Of a DNA stretch of 41,501 nucleotides, positions 7,629-15,966 are shown in pieces (the stretch's first letter is position 1; every line of letters begins with the position of its first letter). Under the pieces are notes generated by a model. That model made no database searches. It was not told the origin of the DNA and saw only the letters and a list, made by a program, of their open reading frames with translations. The position numbers and the translations under genes are program-made. Origin of the DNA: TMED23 sp964639965 (lineage in GTDB: Bacteria > Pseudomonadota > Alphaproteobacteria > Rhodospirillales > UBA2165); assembly GCA_964639965.1 (NCBI GenBank), contig CAZXGI010000019.1:1-41501 (forward strand). Direction: 5' to 3'.

Positions 7629-9800
7629 TCATTTATCGCTACCCAAAAGGTTCAGAAAAGAGCGATTTACTGACGATGCAAGTTTACGAATTATACCGGC
7701 GTTTTGGATAGCTTCTGCCTTATAAAAGGACGGACAAAGTTGAGCTGCATGGGCAACTTCACCACAATTACCACATGCAACGCAACTTTCATCTACATGA
7801 GCTACAGGAGTTTCTTTTAAGGGATCTTTACTATGTTTTAAAGTGAGCGAAGGACACCCACTTAAACGCATACAAGAATGATCACCAGTACATACTTCTT
7901 CATCAACACCAAATTTTTCATGAGTAACGGTTTTACCGGCATTGAGAGCTGCGGCTTTAGCGGGTTTGACGCGACGTTGTTTGGCTAACATGCATTCATT
8001 ATTTGATATGACAACCCTAAGACCTTCACCCCGGGCATCCATCGCATCTCTGAGTACGTTGATAGTATTTTCCAGACTGTAGGAATCAACATGTTTGATC
8101 CATTTGACGCCAACTCCCCTCAAAGCACTCTCGATCGATAGCAGTGATTCAAGCCCGCGCGGTGTCGCCCCTGTTGAAGGTAGTTTATGCTGCCCCGTTG
8201 CAGCTGCATAGCCATTATCTAATATAACTAAAACGGAGTCGTACTTATTCCATTGAGAGTTTACTACGCCAGATGTGAAGCCATTATGCCAAAAGCCACC
8301 GTCGCCCATAACAGCGACATTCGGTTGATCAAGAGCGGGACCAATCGCTCCGCTACTCGCTAAACTAAGTCCATAACCTAAGACGGTATTTCCGACGTTG
8401 AAGGGTGGGAGTGAGCCAAACAGATTGCAACCTATATCCATCGATATGTGAAATTTACCACGTTCCTTCATCAACATTTTTAGGGCAGCCATTATTGGTC
8501 GTTCTGGACAACCTGTGCAAAATGAGGGTGGTCGCGGCGGCATAGGATTAGCTAGATATGATTGAGCCTTTTTCGTTTTTGCTAGTATTTTTGTGTTTTG
8601 TTCTAAGGCTAATTTACTGATCTCTGTGGGGCCTTCTTCGGCTAGGTATTGTGCAACTCCTTCTCTAACAACGTTTGATACATATTCTCCAGCCATCGGC
8701 AACATATCTTTTCCGTGGATGCGGCATTTAATCCCATTAGTATGTGCTATTTCAGCTATCTGGGTTTCTATGTAGTTGGGATTACCTTCCTCTACCACTA
8801 AAATACTGCTCTTGTTCTCCATAAAGCCAACTAACTCACTCTGAATCAATGGGTACACCAAGTTCATACAATAGATTTCCACATCACTATTTCCAAATGC
8901 ATCTGCCGCTCCCAGTCGATGGAGTGCACGCATGACAACGGTATAGGTCCCACCTTGAGTTATGATTCCTATTTTATTATTTTTTTGAGACCCTTCAAAA
9001 AACTCGTTAATTTTATTTTGTTTAGCGAAATTTGCTGCAGCAGGTAGGCGCTCTTCGAATTTTGCAATTTCGTGCTGATAGGATGCTGGAGGGAGAACAA
9101 TTTTAGTAACATCATATCTTTGTTCTGGGATTGGATTGTTCGAGTTAAAATTAGCTATCTTATTGTCTTTGGCCGTAAACGTGCCAGTTAAGTGGCAGGC
9201 TCTAATTCTCATATTTAGAAAAACCGGCATATTAGATGCTTCTGAAATACCAAAGCTCTGCTCTGTTAGTTCGACCATGCGTTCCATATCGTATCTGGGA
9301 TCGATTAAAGGGATTGAAGATTTCATGGCAAAGGTATAGGTCCTCTCTTGCATTATGCTGGATCCCTCACCGTAATCATCCCCCAAAATAATTAATGAAC
9401 CGCCCGTTACACCAGTGGAAGCCAAATTAGAAAGAGCGTCTGAGGCAACATTTGTTCCTACAACGGATTTCCAGGTAACGGCCCCACGGATAGGATAATG
9501 GATAGATGCTGAGAGAAGTGAAGCGGCTCCTGCCTCGGAGGCTGCTTGTTCATAAGTTATCCCCATTGGCTCAAGAATTTCTTCACTAGCGTCAGCGAGT
9601 ACATCAATTAAATGAGACATTGGAGCACCAGGATATCCGCCAACGTATGTCACACCTGACTGGAGTAAAGCTTTCGTTACCGCAAGAATTCCTTCACCAT
9701 GGAACTCCTCCCCAGCGCCCAAGGTAAGTTTTTGAATTTCACTGTTAAAGGATCGTTCCCCAGTATTTGCAACGCGTGCTAATGCTGTGCCACCGTCCAT
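7629..9800 (-). CDS. iorA: Indolepyruvate:ferredoxin oxidoreductase alpha subunit
   Basis: A 723-residue thiamine-diphosphate enzyme. The N-terminal pyrimidine-binding domain includes GGYPGAPMSHLIDVL. The C-terminal TPP domain includes FCTGCPERP, GDGGFWHNG and LDNGYAAATG. The tail holds two cysteine groups for [4Fe-4S] clusters: CTGDHSCMRLSGCPS, then CVACGNCGEVAHAAQLCP. Together with IorB it converts aryl-pyruvate plus CoA to aryl-acetyl-CoA, CO2 and reduced ferredoxin. The frame is open to an ATG at 9866, but that has no ribosome binding site; the ATG at 9800 has AGGGAA about nine bases upstream and gives a family-like N-terminus, so it is chosen. First gene of the ior-hcr operon, transcribed from the divergent region shared with the thioesterase. 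Confidence 0.9.
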   Translation of the reverse strand: MDGGTALARVANTGERSFNSEIQKLTLGAGEEFHGEGILAVTKALLQSGVTYVGGYPGAPMSHLIDVLADASEEILEPMGITYEQAASEAGAASLLSASIHYPIRGAVTWKSVVGTNVASDALSNLASTGVTGGSLIILGDDYGEGSSIMQERTYTFAMKSSIPLIDPRYDMERMVELTEQSFGISEASNMPVFLNMRIRACHLTGTFTAKDNKIANFNSNNPIPEQRYDVTKIVLPPASYQHEIAKFEERLPAAANFAKQNKINEFFEGSQKNNKIGIITQGGTYTVVMRALHRLGAADAFGNSDVEIYCMNLVYPLIQSELVGFMENKSSILVVEEGNPNYIETQIAEIAHTNGIKCRIHGKDMLPMAGEYVSNVVREGVAQYLAEEGPTEISKLALEQNTKILAKTKKAQSYLANPMPPRPPSFCTGCPERPIMAALKMLMKERGKFHISMDIGCNLFGSLPPFNVGNTVLGYGLSLASSGAIGPALDQPNVAVMGDGGFWHNGFTSGVVNSQWNKYDSVLVILDNGYAAATGQHKLPSTGATPRGLESLLSIESALRGVGVKWIKHVDSYSLENTINVLRDAMDARGEGLRVVISNNECMLAKQRRVKPAKAAALNAGKTVTHEKFGVDEEVCTGDHSCMRLSGCPSLTLKHSKDPLKETPVAHVDESCVACGNCGEVAHAAQLCPSFYKAEAIQNAGIIRKLASSVNRSFLNLLGSDK

Positions 9801-9837
9801 TATTTTAAGTTCCCTAACTATTGCTTTATTCAATAAA

Positions 9838-9850
9838 ATACATATTGTTT
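9838..9850. promoter_or_regulatory. Candidate operator, ATACATATTGTTT
   Basis: An imperfect 13-base palindrome (four of five arm positions symmetric) between the divergent iorA and thioesterase genes. It resembles the perfect copy at 13700 beside the GntR gene and a third copy at 25689. The 159 bases between 9801 and 9959 must hold promoters for both directions. Binding by the GntR protein is inference; a short AT-rich motif can occur by chance. Confidence 0.3.
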
Positions 9851-9959
9851 GGTATTTGAGCAACATCGGCCAATATATTTGACGAGTGCACTGGATACAA
9901 CATTTTTCACATGATTTGTAGATGTTCCCAAACTAAAGTAAGGTTCTAATAATTTTTCT

Positions 9960-10400
9960 ATGAATTTTCCATTTACTAAAAGCCGACGAATATTATGGGG
10001 CGAAAGTGACCCGGCTGGTATTATTTATACGCCGCGTGTCTTCCACTATGCTTTGGAAACTATTGAGGAATGGCTAATAGAGATTTTAGGACATAATTCA
10101 ATGACGCTCCGTGACGAACATAAAATTGACACTCCTACTGTTAAAATGTGCTGCGAGTTCATTCATCCAATGCGTACTGGTGAATACATAGATATTTCAC
10201 TTGAGATTAAAAAACTTGGGAATGCCTCGTTAAACTACGTTTTTAATGGTTTTGACTCTGAAAAACATCATTGCTTCCATATTGATCAAGTGGTTTGTTT
10301 CGTAGATGCGGAAAGTTTTGAGCCTATTTCCATTTCAAAAGATTTTCGAAGAAAAATCCAATCCTACAAGAATTCTTGTGATAAATTGTATAAAAAATAG
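9960..10400 (+). CDS. 4-hydroxybenzoyl-CoA thioesterase-like hotdog protein
   Basis: A 146-residue single hotdog-fold protein. The N-terminal WGESDPAGIIYTPRVF matches the active-site segment of the Pseudomonas-type 4-hydroxybenzoyl-CoA thioesterase, with the predicted nucleophile or base at Asp17. Family members hydrolyse 4-hydroxybenzoyl-CoA or similar aryl-CoA esters in the cytoplasm. It is divergent from iorA-iorB-hcrCAB and 12 bases or less upstream of the DUF4863 gene. A thioesterase beside a reductase that uses the same CoA ester may act as an overflow valve returning CoA, or may release the final aromatic acid. No strong ribosome binding site precedes the ATG. Confidence 0.82.
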   Translation: MNFPFTKSRRILWGESDPAGIIYTPRVFHYALETIEEWLIEILGHNSMTLRDEHKIDTPTVKMCCEFIHPMRTGEYIDISLEIKKLGNASLNYVFNGFDSEKHHCFHIDQVVCFVDAESFEPISISKDFRRKIQSYKNSCDKLYKK

Positions 10401-10411
10401 GAGTGACTAAA

Positions 10412-10870
10412 GTGGAAAAAGAAACTTTTGAGAGAATTATTGATGAAGTTACCAAGGTAATTGCTGCAAAACCTTTGAACGAGGATATGGCTGTTGATTT
10501 GAATAAAAAATTCCCATCAGATGGTCCGATTTTTGCTGAGTTACAACAAATCTGTGAAACGGCTATAACTGAAGGATGGATGTGTAAGCAAGAATTTGGT
10601 GGTATTAAGTTTGGTAGAGTAATTAAAGAAATTAATGGGTTTAGCGTTGATGTAGTCCAAATGGAGGATGTTGTCGGTCCACACCATCGCCATCCAAAAG
10701 GAGAGATAGATTTAATTATGCCAATTAATGATGAAGCCGAATTCGACGATCATGGTGCAGGTTGGATTGTGTATGGAAAGGGATCGGCCCACAATCCAAC
10801 AGTAACAAATGGCAAAGCAATCGTGCTTTACCTATTGCCAGGCGGTGAAATTGAATTTACTCGCCAGTAG
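10412..10870 (+). CDS. DUF4863 / 4-hydroxylaminobenzoate lyase-like cupin protein
   Basis: About 152 residues, resembling the DUF4863 family that includes 4-hydroxylaminobenzoate lyase (PnbB type). The second half looks cupin-like, with HHRHPKGEIDL and a later GKGSAHNPTV giving a His-His-Glu-His metal set, and ends in a conserved LLPGGEIEF. A GTG at 10403 also opens the frame, but the GGAG at 10400-10403 is eight bases from the GTG at 10412, so that start is preferred. It is co-transcribed with the thioesterase. Proteins of this family occur near aryl-CoA and aromatic amine pathways; an actual hydroxylaminobenzoate substrate is not shown here, as no nitroreductase is nearby. Confidence 0.72.
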   Translation: MEKETFERIIDEVTKVIAAKPLNEDMAVDLNKKFPSDGPIFAELQQICETAITEGWMCKQEFGGIKFGRVIKEINGFSVDVVQMEDVVGPHHRHPKGEIDLIMPINDEAEFDDHGAGWIVYGKGSAHNPTVTNGKAIVLYLLPGGEIEFTRQ

Positions 10871-10884
10871 AAATTTTTTAAGGG

Positions 10885-10908
10885 GTTCAGCGTGATTCGT
10901 ACGTGAAC
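10885..10908. terminator. Hairpin between convergent genes
   Basis: In the 52 bases between the convergent DUF4863 and MDR genes, GTTCA-g-CGT pairs with ACG-TGAAC around a seven-base loop (eight pairs, one bulged G). AT-rich sequence flanks it on both sides, including a T-run at 10874-10879 that would be A-rich on the other transcript. A bidirectional terminator is plausible but the stem is not GC-rich. Confidence 0.4.
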
Positions 10909-10922
10909 TATATGATTATTTG

Positions 10923-11927
10923 CTAATTATTATCAAAATATTTGGTTGTCACCACGATTTTTCCAAGTGCGGTCCGGTCTGCGATTGATTGAATGGCAGG
11001 AATAATTTCATTTAATGGAATGATCTGGGAAATTGCGGGTTTTATTTTTCCGGATTTCCAAAGATCAAATATGATTTCTACGCCTCTATGGATAACATCT
11101 ATAGATTTTTTGAAGTTGATGTCGAGTGGTGCTCCAATTATTGAAATATTTTTTAACAAAATATGATGACCTTTCGGCATTGAAATATCCATGGTTGCAA
11201 AACCAACGATGACCATCCTACCCCGGTAAGCAAGGCATCGCATCGCAGCGTCAAAAACCTTACCTCCGACCACATCGAAAACTACCTCACATAAATCTTC
11301 GCCAACTGCGGCAATGACCTGATTTTTTACTCCTTCATGCAGGTCGTCTACACTTAGGTCTATCCAATAATCTGCACCGTGTTTAATTGCGATATTCCCT
11401 TTTTCTTTAGAAGTAGCCCCAGCTAGAACCGTTGCACCGCGAGCTTTTGCCATTTCAACCATTGCAAGGCCAACGCCACCTGATGCTCCTGTTATAAAAA
11501 CTGTTTCACCAGACTGCACATTGCCTCGTTCATATACTGCGACATGAGCTGTATTATAGGTTGTAATCATACCAGCAGCGCTAACGAAATCTACTTCGTC
11601 TGGAAGTTTAAATACCTTGGCTTCTGGAGCACATACTTTCGTGCCAAATGCACCCCATAGCACCTGGCATGCAACACGATCACCGATTTTTAAAGTCTCA
11701 ATATCGTTTCCTACACCTGAAATGACACCTACGGCATCACGGCCCGGAACAAAAGGTCGGTCAGGCCACATTTGATATTTACCTTGGACCATTAATGTGT
11801 CCGGGAAATTTAGGCCAATAGCATGAACGTCAACAACTACTTCACCTTTACCTGCTAGCGGATCTTTAAATTCTTCAACTTTATGGCTATTAATTGGGCC
11901 GAATTCATGGATAACTAGTCCTTCCAT
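10923..11927 (-). CDS. NADPH:quinone oxidoreductase-like MDR protein (zinc-free)
   Basis: A 334-residue medium-chain dehydrogenase/reductase of the quinone oxidoreductase (zeta-crystallin) branch. The catalytic GroES-like domain has GLNFPDTLMVQGKYQ and PFVPGRDAVGVI; the Rossmann domain has the NADP-binding GASGGVGLAMVE near residue 147. The cysteine ligands of zinc alcohol dehydrogenases are absent. Members reduce quinones, enones or 2-enoyl-CoA thioesters with NADPH. AGGAG lies six bases before the ATG. It is 56 bases downstream of the CoA ligase on the same strand, so the two are probably an operon; an enoyl-CoA or enone reductase in aryl-CoA metabolism is a reasonable but unproved role. 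Confidence 0.85.
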   Translation of the reverse strand: MEGLVIHEFGPINSHKVEEFKDPLAGKGEVVVDVHAIGLNFPDTLMVQGKYQMWPDRPFVPGRDAVGVISGVGNDIETLKIGDRVACQVLWGAFGTKVCAPEAKVFKLPDEVDFVSAAGMITTYNTAHVAVYERGNVQSGETVFITGASGGVGLAMVEMAKARGATVLAGATSKEKGNIAIKHGADYWIDLSVDDLHEGVKNQVIAAVGEDLCEVVFDVVGGKVFDAAMRCLAYRGRMVIVGFATMDISMPKGHHILLKNISIIGAPLDINFKKSIDVIHRGVEIIFDLWKSGKIKPAISQIIPLNEIIPAIQSIADRTALGKIVVTTKYFDNN

Positions 11928-11983
11928 CTTGCACTCCTCAGGGCTTAATTTTTTGTGAGGCCATTAATTTTGGTCAACAGTTT

Positions 11984-13600
11984 TCAAATACGTAGTAATT
12001 TGATTAATTCGCCTTTTTGTATTTTTCGGGTAGGGGTCATTGGCATTTCATCAATAATTTCTATTCTTTCAGGCCAACGCATTTTGGCAATTCCATTTTT
12101 TTCAAGATAGCTAGTCATTTCTTCAAACGTGATTGAGGCATTAGGAGCAAGAGTAATAAATACACAAATCCGTTCACCAAGAACATCATCATGCATTGGA
12201 ACTAAAGCCGCTAAAACAATATTAGGATGCGCCTGAAGAATATTCTCGATATCTGTGGGATTAATTTTAATGCCACCCCGATTAATAACGTCTTTGACGC
12301 GACCTGTTATTACTACATTTCCATCCGAGTCACATGTAGCCAAATCTCCTGATCTAAAATATCCATCTGACGTAAAAGCGGTTTTATTTGCGGCGTCGTT
12401 GTTTAGATATCCAGCCATTATTGCGTAACCACTAAGAAGTAGTTCTCCCTCTTCGCCGACAGATACAACCTTATCGTTTAAAGGATTCACAATCCGGATC
12501 TCGATTCCTTCCGTTTTACGCCCTGTACTTGAATGACGTATTTCTGGACTTTCGTTTAAAGGTGTTTGCATGATTAGTATAGTTTCAGTCATACCAAATA
12601 ACTGGCCAGAACGCCCATTAGGCATCCGCCTTTCTAGATCCGCGGCCACTTCTGGGGGGCAAACCGAACCTGCAATGATCACATCTTTTAGGGATGACAA
12701 ATCAACATCATCAAGTAATCCCGCCTTTATTGAGGCTGCAACGTGAGCCGGCGCTGAAAAAAGTATGGTGGGTTTAGCATTGATTATACGGTCCGTATAA
12801 AGTTCTGGCGTAAACAATGACATCAATACATTTGTTGACCCCCAGCAAAGAGCGAGTGTTGCACATGTAAGCCCGAAAACATGGGTAAAAGGTGGAGCTA
12901 CCATTACACGATCATCTGCCGATAGTTCAATTGTTGGAGAATAAATTCGGGCGTTGGCTGTTAATGTCTCGTAGGTTCGGACTACGCCTTTGGGTGATGC
13001 TGAAGTGCCTGATGTAAAGCAAAGAATACATGGGTCGCTTGCAATTGGTGGATCTTTAATGGGTGAAAGGGTTGCTTTTTTGATTAATTCCTTGAAACTA
13101 TGTTGTCCCTCTTTAGGTTTTCCGACTACGATAACGTGTTCAAGTGTTGGAACTTCTTCTTTTAATTCTTCCATGGTTTGCGGAGCATCATATTTATCGT
13201 CGCCCTGCCAACAAATCACGGCCTTTGTTTTCCCATGATTCATTAAAGGTGCCATTTCACCACCACGATAAGGCATGTGGAGAGTACACATTACACCTCC
13301 CATTAGGGCTATGCCGATATAAGATATTAGAAATTCGGGCGTATTTGGATATTGAATAGCGATTACATCGCCACGTTTTAGGCCAAGGTCAAGTAGAGCA
13401 TTCGCAAATTTCAAAGAAGCAGAGTACCACTCCGCATAGGTTAACTCTTGCTCAGGGTCGACAATTGCCGTTTTTTCAGGAGTTTCCTTAGCCCATTTTT
13501 CAATATAGGTTGATAAGGTATCGTCGTTCCAATAGCCAGAATCTCTGAACTTTTCTGTCAGTTTCTTTGAGTGACGGGGAAAATCTAATCCTGTTGCCAT
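11984..13600 (-). CDS. AMP-dependent acyl/aryl-CoA ligase
   Basis: A 538-residue ANL-superfamily adenylating enzyme. Motifs in order: the P-loop-like TSGTSASPKGVV near residue 200, FGMTET near residue 337, the SGDLA region near residue 420, the hinge RVKDVINRGGIKI and the C-terminal catalytic lysine in TRKIQKGEL. The overall form resembles the cyclohexanecarboxylate-CoA ligase / 2,3-dihydroxybenzoate-AMP ligase group more than acetyl-CoA synthetase. It likely activates an aromatic or alicyclic acid to its CoA ester, feeding the reductase and thioesterase upstream. GGAGG lies nine bases before the ATG. It is divergent from the GntR regulator, the usual layout for a regulated catabolic gene. 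The exact acid is not readable from sequence. Confidence 0.87.
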   Translation of the reverse strand: MATGLDFPRHSKKLTEKFRDSGYWNDDTLSTYIEKWAKETPEKTAIVDPEQELTYAEWYSASLKFANALLDLGLKRGDVIAIQYPNTPEFLISYIGIALMGGVMCTLHMPYRGGEMAPLMNHGKTKAVICWQGDDKYDAPQTMEELKEEVPTLEHVIVVGKPKEGQHSFKELIKKATLSPIKDPPIASDPCILCFTSGTSASPKGVVRTYETLTANARIYSPTIELSADDRVMVAPPFTHVFGLTCATLALCWGSTNVLMSLFTPELYTDRIINAKPTILFSAPAHVAASIKAGLLDDVDLSSLKDVIIAGSVCPPEVAADLERRMPNGRSGQLFGMTETILIMQTPLNESPEIRHSSTGRKTEGIEIRIVNPLNDKVVSVGEEGELLLSGYAIMAGYLNNDAANKTAFTSDGYFRSGDLATCDSDGNVVITGRVKDVINRGGIKINPTDIENILQAHPNIVLAALVPMHDDVLGERICVFITLAPNASITFEEMTSYLEKNGIAKMRWPERIEIIDEMPMTPTRKIQKGELIKLLRI

Positions 13601-13699
13601 TCCTTGGAGCCTCCTTAGTCGAAATAATTTAATAAGTGGTATTTTATGATTTTTTGCTTCCTAATTTCAACTTCAGCACATACCATTTAATTGAATTTA

Positions 13700-13712
13700 A
13701 TACACCATGTAT
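13700..13712. promoter_or_regulatory. Candidate GntR operator, ATACACCATGTAT
   Basis: A perfect inverted repeat (ATACA, three-base spacer, TGTAT) in the divergent region between the CoA ligase and the GntR gene, ending 13 bases before the presumed GntR start. Its position suits autoregulation plus control of the ligase. Similar one-mismatch copies occur at 9838 and 25689. Short length means chance is possible. Confidence 0.45.
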
Positions 13713-13725
13713 CTAAAGTGAATAT

Positions 13726-14538
13726 TTGTGGGGTGCAATCAAGAAATTTGGGGCTAATCTTTTGCCGGTTTCAAGGAGCGATAATATTACGACACTGCGA
13801 AAAATTAATAAGATACAAGAATCAACCGTAAAAGTGCGAGGACGCCCAAAAGGAACGGGCGCCCAGAGGGTGTTTCAGGGGTTGAAAGAAGATATTCTCC
13901 ATTTGCGGCTATCGCCAGGGGAAAATATCGAAGAGACCACGTTGGAGAAACGCTTTAAGGTTTCGCGCACACCGGTTAGAGAAGCGCTTATTCGTTTAGC
14001 CTCAGAGGGATTGGTTGTGCTACTTCCCAATAGGGGAGCTAGAGTAGCTGAAATTGATATATCGGATGTTCCTCAATATTTTGAGGCCTTAGATGTGTGT
14101 CAACGAATGGTTTTGAGATTATGTGCGGCGAGGGCATCGAATCAACAGATAACCGAACTTGAACGCATTAATGACTATTTTATTAAGGCTGCAAAAGCGC
14201 ATGATATAGTCAAAATGAGTGAAACTAACCGTGATTTTCATGCAATAATGCTTGATGCATGTGGTAATAAGTATATCAGCGCTATTTACGCGGAGCTGCT
14301 AACAGTTGGATTACGTCTTTCTTTGTCCGCTTTTGGAACGGGCTTATCTAACGTTTCAATTGATGAGGGTTATTATCAAAATGTAATTGGGCAGCATATC
14401 TCCATGATAGACGCCATTGCATCACGGGATGTTGACTTGGCGGAAAAAGTTGCACGTCAGCACACAGATTTGTTCCGAAAACGTATAATTGATACTATTG
14501 GGTCTGGATTGGGTGGAGATTTAAATCTATCTAGATGA
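13726..14538 (+). CDS. GntR-family transcriptional regulator (FCD domain)
   Basis: A regulator of about 270 residues. The N-terminal winged helix runs from about residue 48 to 115, with SPGENIEETTLEKRF and SRTPVREALIRLASEGLV typical of FadR-subfamily GntR proteins. The C-terminal FCD ligand domain has NRDFH, then HISMIDAI and QHTDLF, giving the Asp and three His residues that bind a metal. The first 38 residues are unusual and basic (RGRPKGTG). The start is uncertain: the frame opens at a TTG (13726) with weak ribosome binding; a GTG at 13834 is an alternative. It sits between the divergent ligase and the UbiD-hyu operon 101 bases downstream, and probably controls one or both in response to an acid or its CoA ester. 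Confidence 0.87.
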   Translation: MWGAIKKFGANLLPVSRSDNITTLRKINKIQESTVKVRGRPKGTGAQRVFQGLKEDILHLRLSPGENIEETTLEKRFKVSRTPVREALIRLASEGLVVLLPNRGARVAEIDISDVPQYFEALDVCQRMVLRLCAARASNQQITELERINDYFIKAAKAHDIVKMSETNRDFHAIMLDACGNKYISAIYAELLTVGLRLSLSAFGTGLSNVSIDEGYYQNVIGQHISMIDAIASRDVDLAEKVARQHTDLFRKRIIDTIGSGLGGDLNLSR

Positions 14539-14639
14539 GCTTTAGCATTTATATTTTCGGAATGGTGAGGTTTTTTCTAATTTTATTGTTAATAATATAA
14601 ATCATAATGGATTGTTCAAACAGCAGTTGGGATTAAAAA

Positions 14640-15956
14640 ATGCGGGATCTGATAAAGAAATTAGAATCACAAGATGAATTACTCGTTGTCAGTAAACAGG
14701 TAAAATCTAATTACGAGCTAGCCGCTGTTACCAAAGCTGTTCAGAAATCGTCGAACAAAACTGTTCTTTTTGAAAAGGTCTCCGATACCAAAATACCAGT
14801 GGTTACGAACATTTATAACAATCGACAAAGGCTTTGCAATATTTTGGGCGCGGAACCAAATCAATTCTGTGGACGATGGAATGATTTATACGATTGCTCG
14901 CAATCATTAAACCGTGAACCTTTCGAAACTATTGAACGACCCACAGATTTAGTTGATTGTCGACTGAGTGATTTACCTCTTATCACTTATCACAGTAAAG
15001 ATGCTGGAGCTTATTTTACGTCGGCAATTTTTTTGGCGAAACATCCTCAAACAGGAATTGAGAATCTATCTTTTCATCGCGGTATGTATGTTAGTGATTC
15101 TGAGATTAGGGTCCGCCTCGGTTCGAGCCATGATTTATTTCGTTATCAGGCAATTGCGGAACAGCAAGGGACTGCTATTGATGCCGTTATGTTGATCGGA
15201 GTTGATCCAGAATTATTTCTTGCGGCAGGTGCTACGTTACCTGAAAGTTCAAATGAGATGGATTTCGCAAGTGCTATCAAAAACGCTCCTATACCTTGCT
15301 ATGAGGCAATAAATAGTGACTTGTTAATTCCAGCATCAACAGAAATTGTGGTTGAAGGTCGAATACTCCCCAATGAGAGAAGACCCGAAGGGCCTTTCGG
15401 TGAATTTATGGGCTATTATGTTGACGTTGGTGATAATAATGTCTTTGAGGTTTTATCTGTGTATACGAGGCCATCGCCTACGTATCACAGTTTGCTTTGC
15501 GGTTCTAACGAAGATATTTCTCTCTTGGAAGCAAGGGTTGCCGCTAAGACCTATCGGCATCTTAATGAGCTAGTTCCTGGCATTATAGATATTTCTTGTG
15601 TGCCTTCAGTTATGAATACCACAATCAAAATTAAACAACAGTACGAAGGACATTCCAGGAAAGTATTAATGGCAGCCTTTGGCGGTCATTTGGACTATAA
15701 TAAAGTTTGTATTGTTGTTGATGAGGACGTTAATATTTTTGATTTAAATGAAGTAATGTGGGCTTTTACAACACGCGGTAGAGCCGATAATCGGACCATG
15801 GTTATACCGGATGTTCCAGGTTTTTACCGGGATGTGCATAAGGACCATTGGGGAAGATTGGGACTAGATGCCACATTCCCATTTGGACGCGCAGCTGAAT
15901 TTGAACAAAAATTTGTACCTGGTGAAGACAATCTAAATTTAGAAGATTACCTTTAA
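14640..15956 (+). CDS. UbiD-family prenylated-FMN decarboxylase
   Basis: A 438-residue UbiD-family protein. The signature RRPEGPFGEFMGYY places the two catalytic glutamates at Glu250 and Glu255, five residues apart as in Fdc1 and UbiD, and GMYVSDSEIRVRLGSSHDL lies in the prFMN-binding region. Members reversibly decarboxylate unsaturated or aromatic acids using prenylated FMN made by UbiX; no ubiX is seen here. At 438 residues it is somewhat shorter than typical UbiD (about 490). It heads an operon with hyuA (10-base gap), hyuB and a racemase, so it is probably a catabolic decarboxylase of a ring or unsaturated acid rather than the ubiquinone enzyme. Confidence 0.87.
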   Translation: MRDLIKKLESQDELLVVSKQVKSNYELAAVTKAVQKSSNKTVLFEKVSDTKIPVVTNIYNNRQRLCNILGAEPNQFCGRWNDLYDCSQSLNREPFETIERPTDLVDCRLSDLPLITYHSKDAGAYFTSAIFLAKHPQTGIENLSFHRGMYVSDSEIRVRLGSSHDLFRYQAIAEQQGTAIDAVMLIGVDPELFLAAGATLPESSNEMDFASAIKNAPIPCYEAINSDLLIPASTEIVVEGRILPNERRPEGPFGEFMGYYVDVGDNNVFEVLSVYTRPSPTYHSLLCGSNEDISLLEARVAAKTYRHLNELVPGIIDISCVPSVMNTTIKIKQQYEGHSRKVLMAAFGGHLDYNKVCIVVDEDVNIFDLNEVMWAFTTRGRADNRTMVIPDVPGFYRDVHKDHWGRLGLDATFPFGRAAEFEQKFVPGEDNLNLEDYL

Positions 15957-15966
15957 AGAAATGTGA

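Noticed and set aside
7629..9866. A 22-residue N-terminal extension of IorA (MLLKYQTICILLNKA...) as a membrane anchor.
   Set aside because: The ATG at 9866 has no ribosome binding site, and the ATG at 9800 has one and matches the family N-terminus.
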